Shown one piece after another: positions 11,024-23,893 of a DNA stretch of 64,000 nucleotides. The notes under the pieces are model-generated. The model saw only the letters and a program-made list of their open reading frames with translations. It ran no database searches and was not told where the DNA came from. The translations under genes were made by a program, and so were the position numbers. Source of the stretch: Aquatica leii (lineage: Eukaryota > Arthropoda > Insecta > Coleoptera > Lampyridae); contig CM069435.1 of assembly GCA_035610365.1 (NCBI GenBank), positions 83,671,389 through 83,735,388 on the forward strand, written 5' to 3'. Position 1 is the stretch's first letter. Each line of letters opens with the position of its first letter.

Positions 11024-11169
11024 TATTATTACAGTTTTTCATTCTAAATAAATTCGGTGTTGTTAAGTTGACACAGGTTGAGCTTTCGTCGCACGCCGCA
11101 GTTTGCATTCTTAGAGTCTAAAAAAACTAATGGATTGCACTTTTAAATCCTGTTTTTATAGACTGTGTT

Positions 11170-11900
11170 AAAAGCTACAGATCTTACAAATGGAATTTAA
11201 AGGATGCCAGATCTTTCTAAGTAAAACTTCTGTTTTCATCAAGATAGAAGGTCCAAGCTTGTAACGAAATCAGGTCCGTAATCCTTGTTACGCTGGTTTT
11301 CGTGTAACCAAAAAAGGAAAAAGATAAATATGTATAACAACTTTAATTTAATAATGTGGATTGTTAACAACGAGCGCAAAAAAGTTTGTAGTACATAAAT
11401 GCCGGAAGTATCGGCAACACACAATACATGAGTTTGCCCATAGGGTATTGACAGCGAAGAAAAATTACGTAACAAATATCTATGGTTAAAGCATGCGATA
11501 CACAAAATAATTAATGAAAATACCTCAATGGTATTTAAACAATTATTGTAATTGCGTAAGTTAGAATAAGCAAAATTTCGTAAGAGACTTGTCTGACAGC
11601 GACAAAGTAATTAAATATATTTTACCCACAATCCGGTATTTGTCCGAAAAAAACGTTTTCCTCGTTGAGTCGAGCTGGAATATATATGAATAGCAAATCG
11701 TGTCAACACAATGACTCACGAAAGCAAAAATCTACAAAATTGTTAATTAGTGCTAACAGAACTTAGTCATAAAAACCCGATTATCGAATGCTGTTCCACA
11801 CATTAAGTTAAATTTGGTATCGCAATCGACTGACGCATAAAGAGTAGTATCTCAGAGAAAATTTCTTGTCGAGACTTCGATTTTAGTTTGAACGTAGGCC
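11170..11900 (-). repeat. Old LTR-like relic (minus orientation)
   Basis: Blocks in this stretch recur in the same order at 39,830-40,380. They include GATGCCAGATCTTTCTAAG, GTCCAAGCTTGTAACGAAAT, a run CCGAAAAAAACGTTTTCCTC, TATATATGAATA, and AAAACCCGATTATCGAATG. The first blocks also resemble the reverse complement of the 3' end of the LTRs at 32.7-39.2 kb (GGGCGCCAGA, TTGTAAC, GGTTCGTAA). I read this as a diverged solo LTR of a related family; the borders are approximate. The segment 11,060-11,165 just before it instead matches the PLE-associated blocks near 18.4-18.5 and 55.3-55.5 kb. Confidence 0.45.
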
Positions 11901-12139
11901 TTCCTAAATTATAATTGTTCTATGAAGGTATGTGATCAATATTAATACATCGAAACATGCCGCTTTAACCTATTGTTACTAATCCCACACAGCCAAAAGT
12001 AACCAAAAGTCGTAATAAAGGTAACCGCTTTGGATTGGCAAATGTGATCATAGAGTAACCAAAAGTACACCCAATGGTGAACTATGTCCCACTTAATCCC
12101 TCCATAGGATACTCTTATACTGACCTTGCGTGTATGCAA

Positions 12140-12640
12140 CGGTCAACCTTTTAGGATAACCCGAAATTAACCGAAACGGACAACTTATTGTCCACTTTTA
12201 AAGCTACTCTAAAGATACTTCTTTTTAGTTATTCATTGGTCAACTTGTTGGGCTAACCTAAAGTTAATCGAAATGCCCGGTGCATAGTTGAATTTTAAAA
12301 CTACTAAAAAGATACCATTTTTTGTTTGCTCAACGTTCAACCTGTTAGGGTAATCTAAAGTTAATCGAAAGTGATTGTTAATGGTTGGTATTTAAAACTG
12401 CCTAAAAGATACTAATTTTTGTTTGCTTAACGTTCAACCTGTTAGGATAACTTAAAGTTAATCTAAATGGATATTTTACTATTTAATTTTAAAGCTGTTT
12501 AAAATATACAATATTTGCACTTGTTCAAGAATCAACCTGAAGTTAACTGTAAAAGATGTATAATTGTTGGATTTTAAAACTGCTTAAAAATACTATTTTT
12601 TCAGTTGCTCAACGATTAATGGCTGCTTAACGGATATCTT
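12140..12640. repeat. Tandem repeat, about 97-bp unit, about 5 copies
   Basis: Successive units begin TCAACCTGTTAGGRTAAC, continue TAAAGTTAATC, then TTTTAAAACTGCTTAAAA, and end TTTGTTTGCTCAACG. Starts fall near 12,143, 12,240, 12,337, 12,434 and 12,531, giving a period close to 97 bp. The units are diverged, so the array is old. It forms the left arm of the candidate fold-back element. Confidence 0.75.
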
Positions 12641-12659
12641 ATAGTTAACATTTGAAAAT

Positions 12660-15430
12660 AAAACACATTAAAGTAAAGGTGCAAGTCTTGAAAAACAGAT
12701 TTTATACGATACGATATAATACATATATATTTATTATTCATTTACAAATTTAAAAATATCTAAAATAAATGTTATCGCCTTTAACCCTTTTTCACACTTT
12801 TTCTCGATTATCTAATCCACACCTTTGTCGCCACTAAAACGTCCATTTCTGTAGTTGTGGAAACTATTCATTTTACGGAAGCTGAAATTAGAAAAAATAC
12901 TTAACTAAACCACTAATATTTATATTTGATTTGATTTTTTACAGGGTTCCCAGCGATCTAGAAAATTGTAAAAAATCTGGGTATTTTAAAATCATGTAAA
13001 ATTTAGAGAAAGCCTGTTTCTATGTCTTTTTGTATACTACCGTTCATCTGCAATTATGAATTATGTGTTCTTTTGTGTCTGTTAAAAATATGTATAAAGA
13101 TCTTTTACCTTTATAACTGGAACTTTTAGTATAACACAATTACACGAAGTTAACACTCGACTTGTACAACACGCACATCAACAAAACTTGAACGATTGTC
13201 TAGCAGGTAAAAAAAACGACGTTTAATTTTAAACTAGTCTTAAAAGAACCCGGTGGTTATTTAAATTCTCTCCCACTTCAACAACATTATTTTAAATTTT
13301 ACAAACGGTGGGCGTTTGTTTAATGTTAATTCAATGATTCTTGAAATCTATTTTTGTTAAGTTTAAATTAACCCCGTAACGTGCATGCTCGAGTTAATTC
13401 TATTACGCTAAATGTGCCAAAATAGGCACGCTCGAATTAATTCGAGCGCTATCGCTATAGGAAACATAAGAAAAAAATGGTCTTCTTGATTTTTTTTATT
13501 TACATCTGTCTTGTAAGCTATAAAATGTTAGAGTAATATTACTTTTCGTCTAGTTGTAAAACAAAGAAACGTTTTTTTGAAAATTATTATTGATTTAGTA
13601 GTGAAAGACTTTTTTTGTAATGTAATATGTAAAAATTATAAAACTGCAAAGATAAGTGTTTATAGACAGTTATTTTGTATTTAGTTATTACTTTTGGCCA
13701 AAATAAAGTTCAAAAATGTATTTTCTTAAATTTAAAAAAATGATTCTTTTGTGGTTTTTTTAAAAAAAATGCTTTAAGAGGTTAAATAAGAAGTTGAGAA
13801 TAATCAGTACAAATGTCATATCCTTATTGTTAACTGCGACATGAAAACTTAAGTTACAATTTTTTTTACGAAATTTATTTTTTTTTTAATGATGGCTACA
13901 TAATAAAAAACTGTTGAATTAATTCCAGAAAGTTCATTTGAAGCACTAGATCAATTATTGTATTGTCACTTTCGACATTAATGATACTTTTTTACCGTTT
14001 ATCGTGAATAAACTATCCTTTAATAAGAAACACTAAAATTTGCCTGTATTACGTTTTTAAAATTGGATATTGATGCGCATATAGCTCCTTTATGAGTCAC
14101 AATATTAAAGAAGCTTAAATACAAAACTTGTTCGGTATGTCTGTTTGGAAAAATTCATTTTTCTTATTTGCTATCAAGAGGCCAAGTTATATTGTAATTG
14201 TTTAACGGATTTGTTAAAGCAGAAATGAATATTAAACTCTGCTCAAAGTAATAACGATTTTTTTTTAAAATTTTGTCAGAATCGGCAGAATGAGATTCTT
14301 TGAATGAAAGTTCCGTTAAAACTGCAATATCTAAGAAAAAAAAGACCTTGAATGGTCGAAGAGACCGACACGCTGTGCCGACACTTTGAAGGGATTAAAG
14401 TATCCACAAAGGCTTTGTTTGGTGCCCAGTTGACACACAGTCGCAATGCAAAACAAGTTCTTAAATTAATCATTTACCGTAACGGATGAAACAAAAACAA
14501 CAACAAAAAAAGTTTTTACAATCAACATTAAGATGCCATCGCGTTTATTAATACTTTCTCTTTAACCTGCTAAACGCCTTTGAAGAAAAACTTGATATTT
14601 TTTATCGATTTAAGAGCGATAATTTGAACTATTGTCAATACGATTTTGTATCGATCCACATTACAAATTATAAAAAAGTTTGTTTAAAAAAAATAATTTT
14701 TAGGTTGAAATTAAATTTAAAAAATCATTAGGCTACAAACAAAAAAGAACAATGTTTATGACGTTAATCGGATTAAAATAGTACATTCCAGAAAACTGTT
14801 GTGCGAGGGTAATGGTGGAACTAAAATAAAGTTTACTTCTAAGGATTTCATTGTTAGCCAATTAGATTTTTATTATAAATGTAAGCAGTAACTAAACTTA
14901 CAAACACTAATTAATAATAATCAATTACACTTACAACTCCACTAAAATGTTTCTTTTCAAATACAAGTTTTTCTAAGATAATTAGTTTCAGCGTATACAA
15001 CTACGGATCCTATATACTTATAAGAATTACAACAAATAATTAGCGAAACAATGACTGCAGGTTCCATCTGCAGTGCTTTTAAATATTTTTAAAATAAGTG
15101 TTTGTCTATTTAAAAAAACATACCCTTGAATTTGTTGTAATTAGAGCTTACGGAGCGACTAACTAACTTCTGACGATTTTGATCAATTCTTTAAAAATTC
15201 ATATTCTGAAAACTAAGCGGTAATGCACAAAAAACCAAAATAAAGGTACTTTTTTGCAATGAGAATCACCAAAAATCAGAAACGCAATTGGTAAACTCAT
15301 TTCTTAGTTCCTCCTTGTAAGTCGTAATAATAGTAAGAGGTAACTATCAGAATATAGAAAAGTAATTTTGGTTTAGGGTTATTTTTCTTCCGAGGACGTT
15401 TTTCCGCGATACAGTCTTATTCTACACAAA
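12660..15430. other. Non-coding core of the candidate fold-back element
   Basis: No coding frame with family features is visible. A perfect palindrome GCTCGAATTAATTCGAGC occurs near 13,430. The stretch is otherwise AT-rich, with long A and T runs. Confidence 0.4.
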
Positions 15431-15440
15431 AACATTCTAC

Positions 15441-15900
15441 TAAAAGGTTAATTTTTAGGATTAACATAAAATTAACTTTTTAGAATGTCTGTTTCACAAC
15501 TTTTATAGACATTGATTATAAAACTCACCGAAAATAACATTTATGTGGTTACTAAAAACACATGTAGTCTCATTCTGTACGATAAGGCTACTAAAAACTT
15601 AATTTTTAGGATTAACATTAAATTAATTTTGTAGGATGTCAGTTGTATAACTTTTTCAAGACATTAATTAGAAATCTCTGAAAAGATATCGAAAAGTTAA
15701 CTTATAGGGTTAGTAAAAAACAAGTAGTCTCATTTTATACTTGAAAGCTCTTAATAGGTTAATTTTTATGGTTACCATCAAGTTAACTTTTTAAAACGGC
15801 TTTTGAGTAACAATTAAAGTTGTCTATTGAAAAGTTATCCAAAAGTCAACCTCTGTGGGTAAGAAACGAGATAGGTCGCCATATTTTATACTTTAAGCTT
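15441..15900. repeat. Tandem repeat, about 150-160-bp unit, 3 copies
   Basis: Units begin GGTTAATTTTTAGGATTAAC (near 15,445, then near 15,600 and 15,760 in variant form). Each includes TTAACTTTTTAGAATG and ends with TAGTCTCATTTTATACT-like sequence. The three copies are clearly diverged. They form the right arm of the candidate fold-back element and resemble the left-arm repeat only in short blocks when reverse-complemented. Confidence 0.65.
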
Positions 15901-16130
15901 ATACAAAAAGTAACCATTACGTTTACAATTTGGCGTATTATTAGGAATAACTATTTGTTGTGAATAGGTTAACCATTAAGGACACGCGGTAGAACTAACT
16001 TTTATGAATGACTAAAAGGCACGATAAAGATACCACATGCTTGTCAACTTTTCAGGTTAAAGTATGATCACTTTTTAGACAATTAAGGTTAACTTTGGTT
16101 ATGTGGGAATATATATAAGATTTTGAGAAA

Positions 16131-16350
16131 TTGTTGGTACAAATACGTTGATGGCACTTTCGTTATGTGGCAGCATGGTCTTCCCGCGCTCAACAAATTT
16201 TTATGTTATTTAAACTCATTAAAATATTTGTTTCACAATGAAACTGGAAACATACTCTTTGTTACCATTTTTAGACGTTTTAGTTAATGAAAAGGATTTG
16301 CTTTTGTACTCAGTACTGAAAGCCTAATAACATAGATAAATACTTAAACG
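16131..16350 (+). pseudogene. PLE RT fragment, inverted relative to its neighbour
   Basis: This + strand piece covers the RT catalytic region of a Penelope-like element. It translates as WYKYVDGTFVMWQHGLPALN, where the second catalytic Asp of YVDD has become Gly. It continues with frameshifted remnants that in the neighbour encode the KFTMETE-like stretch. The segment is an inverted copy of 16,808-17,040, so the two make a head-to-head pair. It begins about 25 bp after the right end of the fold-back candidate. Confidence 0.75.
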
Positions 16351-16639
16351 GAACGTGCCTGTAATAAATAAACTACTAGAAATGCGTTTTCAAATTACAA
16401 TTTGGTTTCTAATAACGCTGATATTATAAGATTCAGAAGTTATACTATCACAAACACGATTTTAAGTAGTTAACGGTTTGATGTCTTAACAAAAATGAAG
16501 TAAAACTAAACTCCCTAGAGGGCGTCGAAAATAGAAATCTTATTCACGTAACAACTGTCTTCCGTGTTTTCACACAAAATCTAAATATGCGATAGACAAC
16601 GGTTGAGATTTAGATTCCGCTGTTACTTTTGGTTTAGTA

Positions 16640-18430
16640 GATGTAAATTTAGAAATTTAATACTTTTTCTACTGTAGTTGTTTGCGACTAAAACTTTAGT
16701 TAGGTAATTTAATTATTTTTGAAGATTATGAGGTTGACTTAAAAAATTAGTTTTGTGCACTAAGGAATTTACTACAGACAGTTTTTGAGAAAGGTGTTTG
16801 TGAGACAATCCGTTTAAGTATTTATCTATGTGATTAGGCTTTCAGTAAACTGAATGTAAAAGTAAATCATTTTCATTTTGAGTAACTAAAACGTTCAAAA
16901 ATGGTAACAAAGAGTATGTTTTTAGTTTCATTGTAAAACAAATATTTTGATGAGTTTAAATTACCTTTTGAATTTGTTAAACGCGGGAAGACCATGCTGC
17001 CACATAACGAAAGTGTCATCAACGTATTTGTACCAACAATTGGGTTTCAGATAAAATGTAGATATAGCTTTCTTTTCAAAATCTTCCTTAAATATATTAG
17101 TAACAACAGGTTACAGCGGCAAACCCATTGCGGCCCTGAAGTTTGTAAATTAATTTTTTCCCGAAAAGTAAAATACGTAGATGTCAAAATTTTTTTGATA
17201 ATAAGTAATCTGTGCGTTGAAATACTATTCTTGATAAGTAAAGATTTAATCATGTTTATTGAATCACATGCAGGTATGTTAGTAAAGTCTTAATCACTTT
17301 AGAGATTTTAAATGTACGCAAATTTATAGCGCTGACAACTTGTCGAAGAGGAATAATAGGTTTATAAATTTTAGGTAATCCGTAGAATCAAGGAGTTTTA
17401 GAATCTTTTGGTATTAAAAGTTGCTAATCGGTTTCACTAGTTGACGTTTCTTAATCCGTTTTGAGAGTGTTCTTTTAATGAAAAAAAAATCATTTGACAT
17501 TACTGTATACGAACCGTTTAAGAGAAGAGTGTATATTTTGTTATTATAATCTGAGAGATTCATAATAACAATGGCGTTTCCTATGTCTGCTTTAAGAACA
17601 ATTATAGATTTATCTCGCTCAAGCAATTTTAATGAAAAAAATTTAGATTTGATATTGCTTTGAAGAATTTTTTAATTAGAAAGAATGTTTGTCCTTCTGC
17701 AAAACGATAAAGAACTACTTGAATAGAAGCTTGTACAGCTGACACAAATTTCTTCAACTGCCAGTTGTTTTAAAACATATACAAAATTAAAACCTTTCTA
17801 TAAACAGTTGTTTCTATAGAAGATAATATGTTTGAAGATAATTAATCACAGTACCAAATTTTGCTCTTGTATCGACTACACGTTCAGTAGGTACTAATTT
17901 GTTAAATTTTTTACATGATTTCTTATAACCAACTCTTTAAGTTTGTGCTTCTGTAAAAGAAGTCAGTCAATAGGATTCCAATCAGACGGTGAAATTATTC
18001 TTGCAAGTTCTAGATAAAGATAAAATAAAGATCTATTGACCATTTTCGTTTTTTTTTCTAAAACGAAAGATTTGCATTAATTATAATTTTGATGACGTAG
18101 TTTTAAACGTTTTAGAACAACAACAATTTAATACAAAAGATTGAAAACTTTAATATTCTCTCTATAAAGAACAATTGTAATAAAATTTCTGTTTCCACCG
18201 GTTACTTTATTATTACAGTTTTTTATAATGTATATATATCCGGCGTTGTTGATTTCACACCAGTTAACTGAACCTTGAAATCCCAATTTTATAAACTGGC
18301 CTCCAATTGATAAAATTTTTTTCCAAACATCCGGTAAAAAATCTAAAACTTTCATTCATATTAAAAAGATTCTAGTTTTTTTCTACCGGATATTTGGAAT
18401 CTAGTTTAATGGATTGGAGACCAGTCTATA
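16640..18430 (-). pseudogene. Penelope-like element reverse transcriptase, broken copy (family A)
   Basis: On the - strand, in order from high to low coordinate, I read ADIGNAIVIMNLSDYNNKIY (17,560-17,500). Then come a YGLPKIYKP-like stretch with LRQVVSAIN near 17,350-17,290, and AAMGLPL plus PVVTNIFKEDFEKKAIS near 17,140-17,070. The catalytic KYVDDTFVMWQHGLP follows near 17,030-16,985. These are the expected PLE RT motifs in the expected order, but in different frames with several stops, so the copy is dead. RT of this class is related to telomerase RT. No clear GIY-YIG domain follows. At the 5' side (18,294-18,430) an imperfect inverted repeat with ATCCGGTA and CCAATTGATAAA blocks matches sequence near 55,420-55,470 and is probably the element's promoter-proximal region. 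Confidence 0.75.
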
Positions 18431-18439
18431 AAAGCAAGA

Positions 18440-20880
18440 TTTTGAGTCGTATACAATCAATGTATTCCACGATCTAAAGATGTCTACTGCAACGGGCGAC
18501 GAAATCTCAACTTGTGTGAAATCAAGAATGATTTGATCCGTTAAATAAATAAAAATCAAAACACACTTTTGTATATTAAATAAGAAAAGTTAATTTTTTA
18601 CTATACGTTTTTATAGATATTATTACGAAAATGCATTGCATATATTACAATGTCACATGCCTTACTATTTGTCTACAAAATTATTTTTTTTGTCTTTTAC
18701 TGTTCATTAGCTACTTAACTACAACCTACGCACGCATGTATCAAAGTCAAACTTAATCTAAAAAAAACTGAGATGTATTAGAAAATGCCTACACACGAAG
18801 TTTTTTATATACTGAAACATTAAACTCCTTTGAGTAATATTTACGGCATTTAACGTGCACTTTCACCGAATTTTCCCCTTAAAAATATTCCATATGTCTA
18901 TAGTATACATAACCATTTTATACTAGCAAAAAATTGTATACTGAGTATATCTATACAGATAGTTTACTGTGATTTGTCAATTAGACCTCAATAGTATATT
19001 ATATACTAAAATTGAAAAGTGTATTATTATAGCCTTAGCAATAAGATTATATTGCGAGACTTAACTTAGCGTAGGAAATATGATTTTAAGTTTAAACTAC
19101 TATCTGCACAACACTTTTATTGTATAATCGCAACCATTTTTAACTGTAAAATAATGTTTGTCTCATAATATCTATTAATTTATACAAAAACCTAATTTAA
19201 ATTTAAAAGCTTTTTAAATAAACGGATTTGCATTTTTCAATTTACAAAGAAAACAAAAACTAAAAAAAAATTGTAACTGTCAATAACAACAAAGATTACT
19301 GGTAATGTATTATTAAAAGCAAAGTAAATTGTACTTCAAATTAAAATGTCAGTCTATATGCATATTTTTATCTATTAACAAAGAAAAAAACCAACACACG
19401 TTTCTCTATAGTCTCTCTCATCTTTCATCAATGACTGTCGTTTTCAGATACAATTCTTTGTATTTTTATAATTCGTTTTTATTTTGTTAAATGCAGCTAT
19501 TTATTTAAGCAAGTTGTGATACTATTTTTTAAAATGTGTGTAACTGCTAAATACCAAAACATGAATTTCTTTTATTTACACAAAAATTAATCATTTAATT
19601 TGGTACTTTTTTGTTAACGATACTATTTGCGACATTATATTGGTAAATAACTAAAAAACTATTAATTTTTTTTTAACTTAAGGGTGTGAACAAATATCTT
19701 ACAGTGGACACAGCATTCTTAAGCTTGAGTTGTAATCTAGTCACGAAAGCTGTTTTCATCAAGTCAAAATAGAAAGCCTTCAGCGTATTAATTTAACTTC
19801 CGTATCAACTTTCTTTCGCGTTAGTATATTGTGCAAAAACAAGTAGAACAAGCGCTTGTGCAAAGCTTATTATGCAATGCATACAAGATAAATTGTGTCT
19901 TCATATTTTCTAATATCAAACTTTAATTGCACAAGTTTTTATAATTCTAGTATGCAAATCATAAAATATATTTGTGGTTTTTAAATTAAAAAAGCATAAG
20001 TTATTTCTAAAATAATTAGCACTTAAGAAAAATTTTTAATTAGTAAACAATAATCATTGAAACTTTGTATTTACAATTTTTATTTGAACTACCCCTTTGT
20101 TTACATCTTCGATTATATTATTTGTTTTAGATCAAATTGACAAAAACTTTTTTTTTTAGTTAATTAAGTTTAAGTAGTCATTAATGGTTGTGTTTAACAA
20201 TTGTAAAACTATTAACATTTACCATTGTAATATAATGTTTATCATAGATAAATTTCGCAAGGCGTCAAAAATATAATTTTTGTGTATTATACATTCTCCA
20301 ATGTTTACTGAAACAACATAAACGTTTTTTATTATTTTCGTAAAATCAAAAATAACAAATTTGTTGATTAAACACAAAAACAAATTTACAATTACCACAT
20401 GAAAGTTAATTTAATATTTAGAATTATACGCGTACTTTAATTTTAATTGCCACCATTTATCATTTACATGTTCAAATTGTATCGCTTATACTATTTACTA
20501 TTTTAATAAAACGTTTTATTATCGCTGAAAATAAATTGAATTAGTTTTTTTTAGTTATTTATGTATTTAGTAGCAAAATAATATTTATATTCATAATAAT
20601 AAATTGGTTTTGTAATTTTTATGATATTGCTAATAACATTACTAATTGTAACTATTAAGAAGTTTTTTTAGATAATTTTTCGACATGTGGTAAACAAATA
20701 TAAAATTTCGTGTTAATTAGATTATTAGTAAATTAATAATATAATTAATTAATGTAATTAATATGATTAATTTTTTTTAAACGTGAATTGATATTTTTGT
20801 TTAATAAATTAAGTAAATGTATGTCATTAATTAGTATATTTTTCACTATATTAATATTATGAAATTGTTTTGAAGATAAG
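18440..20880. other. AT-rich non-coding stretch
   Basis: From 18,440 to 18,535 the sequence shares blocks with 11,075-11,170 and 55,320-55,400 (on the - strand, GTCGCCCGTTGCAGTAGACA and TTTTATAGACTGG), so it is PLE-associated. From about 18,540 on I see only very AT-rich DNA with no gene, element end or RNA. Confidence 0.5.
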
Positions 20881-21908
20881 TTAATAGATCGATTTACTAT
20901 AAATTACTAATCTTTTATAAGAAATAAGTGTGCCTAAATTATAATTTATGTATGTATCTATTTCAATCTCTTTTTTATACCAATTGGCGACAACAGTTCT
21001 ATTGGTATTATGCAATATTTTTAAATCTAGAAAATTTATGTTATTGTTTTTCTCTATTTTATGAGTGAATTTTAAGAAAAGATAAATATTGTTGAACATA
21101 TGAAGTAAATTTGAAATTTTGTTTTTATGTAATATAATTGATGTTTGTAAAGGTTTTAATATTATATTTTCTTGATCATGGATTACTAGACCTGCCATGG
21201 TTGATGAAATTGGTTGATTCATTGGTAAACCTTTAATTCGTTTATAAATTAAATTTTTGTAAGTGAAAATTGTTGAGTTTAATGGTAAGTTAATAATCAT
21301 TTTATTTTTTGGTATTAATGTATATTCTTTATTTTTTTCAGTCGTGGTTGATAGAATTAATTACTAGGTTATGATGTATATTAGAGTACATGGATACTAT
21401 GTCAAAAACACAAATAATATGTTGATTTGAAATCTTTAATTGCTAATATTATTTTTAAATAACCATGAATTTTTTATGCTAAGTCACGTTTGACATGATT
21501 TTAGAAAAAAAATTTTTTTGTAGTACATAAATTTTTGAGGCTAAACCTTTGTTGCAAATTAATTTTTCATACGTTGTTATATCAATCCAATTATTATCAA
21601 GCCAAGGTTTTAAAATTTTATTACAGTTATTTTGGATTTAATCAATAGGGTCTTTATTAATTTTTTTATAAATATTTTTATCATTAAGAATATTAGTCAT
21701 TTTATTGTTACATTCATCTTGATTTATTATTACTGTCTTTTGTGTTTTATCAGCTGTTGTTATGATGATTTCTGGATGTCGTGTTAAAAAAGTTTTTGTT
21801 GTATTTAATTGTGATCTTGTTAGGGAATTAAAAGAAGTTGAAAACTTGTTAATGATAAAATTTTTATAAAGTTTTTTTTTATGTTGTAAAACAGTGTCAG
21901 AATGAATT
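20881..21908 (-). pseudogene. Penelope-like element RT, 3' part (family C, split by insertion)
   Basis: The - strand reads, from 21,908 downward, IHSDTVLQHKKKLYKNF, FLTRHPEIIITTADKTQKTV, NNKMTNILNDKNIYKKINKD, then in other frames NNWIDITTYEKLICNKGLAS. From 21,300 it reads IYKRIKGLPMNQPISSTMAG, IHDQENIILKP, KFTHKIEKNNNINFLDLKIL and VANWYKK. These are the PLE motifs from the N-terminal RT region to the LPFLD-like motif. The YVDD catalytic box should lie after IILKPLQ, but the frame passes directly to LHKNKISNLL, so it appears deleted. The upstream part lies at 24,783-25,240, on the far side of the TIR element. Confidence 0.75.
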
Positions 21909-22556
21909 CTCAAACAACACATACCCATCTAAATGTAATTTAATAGACGTCTAAAACCATCTATGAACGTCTAAATAAAAAAGTTGATAGGTAATAGACG
22001 TCTATTGTGGTACTAATTTTATTTAGACCTTAAATTTACATAATTTAGACTACTTCTAAAGTTGCGAAAATCTTGTATCTTTATTAGAGCTTTATAAATT
22101 TTACATAAAATTAATTCAGCAAAAGTTATTTCTAATGGACGTCTAAAATCTCACTTTATTTTACTACTTTTTAGTCACATGAGGAAAACATATAAAAACA
22201 CCTTTTTGTTTGTTAGCAAAGAATAATTGTGTAAAAAGTAACATTCAATTGAAGTATTTATGATACCAAATACTTTAACGCATTATCAAGAAATTAAATA
22301 AACAACAGAATAGTATATTGGAAAACAAATGTCACAATGAGACTTTTTGCCGCACGAAGACCAGGTTTGCAGACCGACTGAAAAGAAGTTGTGACATGTG
22401 TTTTTCATACTATTTTTTCTATTTCGCGTGCATTTACTCTAAATTTTTTAATAAATAAAGATCTTAATTGTTTGTGATTTTTTTAAAATTATGTTGGTAA
22501 TTGTGGCATTTGACAATTCAAATTTGAAATTTTTAATTATTTCTGAATTTAATAAA

Positions 22557-22762
22557 AAGTTGTAAAAATAGAATCTCTAAGTTGTACTCCGCCTGACGTA
22601 AAAGAACTAGCTAATAAAGCTTTAGATAACTTGATGCCAACGAAATCCCGTGCAAAATATCAAAAAGAATATAAAAACTTTTTAACTTGGTGCGATCAAA
22701 ACAATGTAAATTCAATTACAGAAAATGTGGTATTGGCGTATTTTCAAAATATAACTTTATAA
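22557..22762 (+). CDS. Tyrosine recombinase (Crypton-like) core-binding fragment
   Basis: The frame reads PPDVKELANKALDNLMPTKS, RAKYQKEYKNFLTWCDQNNV, and NSITENVVLAYFQNI, then a stop. This is the pattern of the N-terminal SAM-like core-binding domain in Crypton-type tyrosine recombinases and their domesticated relatives: LLP.KSR.KY...Y..F..W, then SENVLLAYF. The catalytic Arg-His-Arg-Tyr domain is not visible downstream, so it is either in unrecognised exons or deleted. A related copy at 30.1-30.8 kb shares the LLPTK.R.KY.K start and continues into the catalytic region. In an intact protein, the enzyme would join DNA through a tyrosine nucleophile rather than a DDE site. Confidence 0.6.
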
Positions 22763-22916
22763 ACTAACCTTTAAATATCGAAATTAACTGTAATTTAAAG
22801 CAAAATAACTTTCATTAATCAGAAAATACAGCTGTAATATATTTAGTTAGGTTATGGTTTACAGTCAGATAGGGTTTACAGTATTGCAAACTTAAATTTA
22901 TTTAATCACTACAGCA

Positions 22917-22941
22917 GTACGGAAAGAGAGTCTCTTTCCGT
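22917..22941. repeat. Perfect 25-bp palindrome
   Basis: TACGGAAAGAGA and its exact complement TCTCTTTCCGTA are separated by a single G. It lies inside the TIR element, in a stretch where GTTTACAGT also repeats. A recombinase-binding site is one possible reading, but that is inference. Confidence 0.8.
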
Positions 22942-23567
22942 ATCGTTTACAGTACGGATATAAGGCTATAACCGTCGCGAAATAGAAAAAATATATTTAA
23001 TTACATTTTTGTGCAAAACAGAAAATTAAAAACAAATTAATAGTCTTAAAATTGTTATTTTTATGAGTGTGATATTTTCTTTCGCGATTACAGCGATTAC
23101 AACGCTAATCACTAGCACCAACGCTAGCACTCACAGCGAATTCTTTCGAGCCTCGGTCAGTGTCAGAGCACATCATTGTCGAAATTGCCAATTTATTCAT
23201 GCTTGTCAGAAGTAGATGCAATAAGCGTTTTACTTTAACGAATTTATTAAAATTACGTTGTTCAGTCCAGTGTGTGTGTATAAAAACCTGTGTAGTAGGT
23301 AAGTACTTAGATAAGTGCAAACAAAAACGTTATGTTTTTTTGAATGCAATTTGAACGTACTAAACCTTTTATTGCGAATCCTCTCAATAACATCTAAATT
23401 TTTATTGCATACAATTGATTAATACGCGTTGTATGTAGGTTTAAGTTAAACGTTTTCAGTATTTTACTTACATTGTAGTCTAAAAACGATAATGAAAGCA
23501 ATATGTGGATGATTTTTTAACATTCACACAATTCTCTATGGTTTATTGGTTGGATGACCTTCAACAG

Positions 23568-23611
23568 CATCACCATAATGTAACGCTTATGAAGCGTTAT
23601 ACACGGTGATT
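23568..23611. repeat. Imperfect palindrome around AACGCTT-ATG-AAGCGTT
   Basis: The inner part TAACGCTTATGAAGCGTTA (23,581-23,599) is a perfect 8-bp stem with a 3-base loop. The outer parts ATCACC and GGTGAT extend the symmetry. It lies inside the TIR element. Confidence 0.75.
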
Positions 23612-23893
23612 ATCCCACAGTATAATGTAACGGTATATGTTTATTTTGAAGTACTATATAAAATCTGCTGCGCTCGACATTGTTATCTGAAAACGAACTT
23701 AATTTCGAATTGAATTTACAACGCATTTTATACATGATTCATTAAACATCTAAATGAGTTTTTATATATCTTCTATAATTTTTGATTGGAATATGTACGA
23801 GAAATAGTTTTTTTTCTAACAAAACGGCACATTATATGTACTATGTATGTACATGATGGTAAAAACTTAGATCTTATATGTAATATCTTTGCA

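Larger units (their letters stand above)
11984..16107. mobile_element. Candidate 4.1-kb fold-back-like element with tandem-repeat arms
   Basis: The left end reads CCCACACAGCCAAAAGTAAC. The right end, read on the - strand, is CCCACATAACCAAAGTTAAC. Both ends are flanked by AAT (11,981-11,983 and 16,108-16,110), a possible 3-bp duplication. A second matching block, GTGATCATA followed by TAACC, occurs in both arms. Each arm then contains its own tandem repeats, at 12,140-12,640 and 15,441-15,900. The core (12,660-15,430) has no recognisable gene. The similarity between arms is imperfect, so this is an inference that needs an alignment. Confidence 0.45.

Noticed and set aside
17047-17293. Opposite-strand 99- and 68-codon frames
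   Set aside because: Both are out-of-frame shadows of the broken PLE RT on the minus strand.
23105-23354. Overlapping frames on both strands inside the TIR element
   Set aside because: The plus frame starts with GTG and has a GTAAGT donor-like site, but no acceptor-matched partner or family feature could be found.
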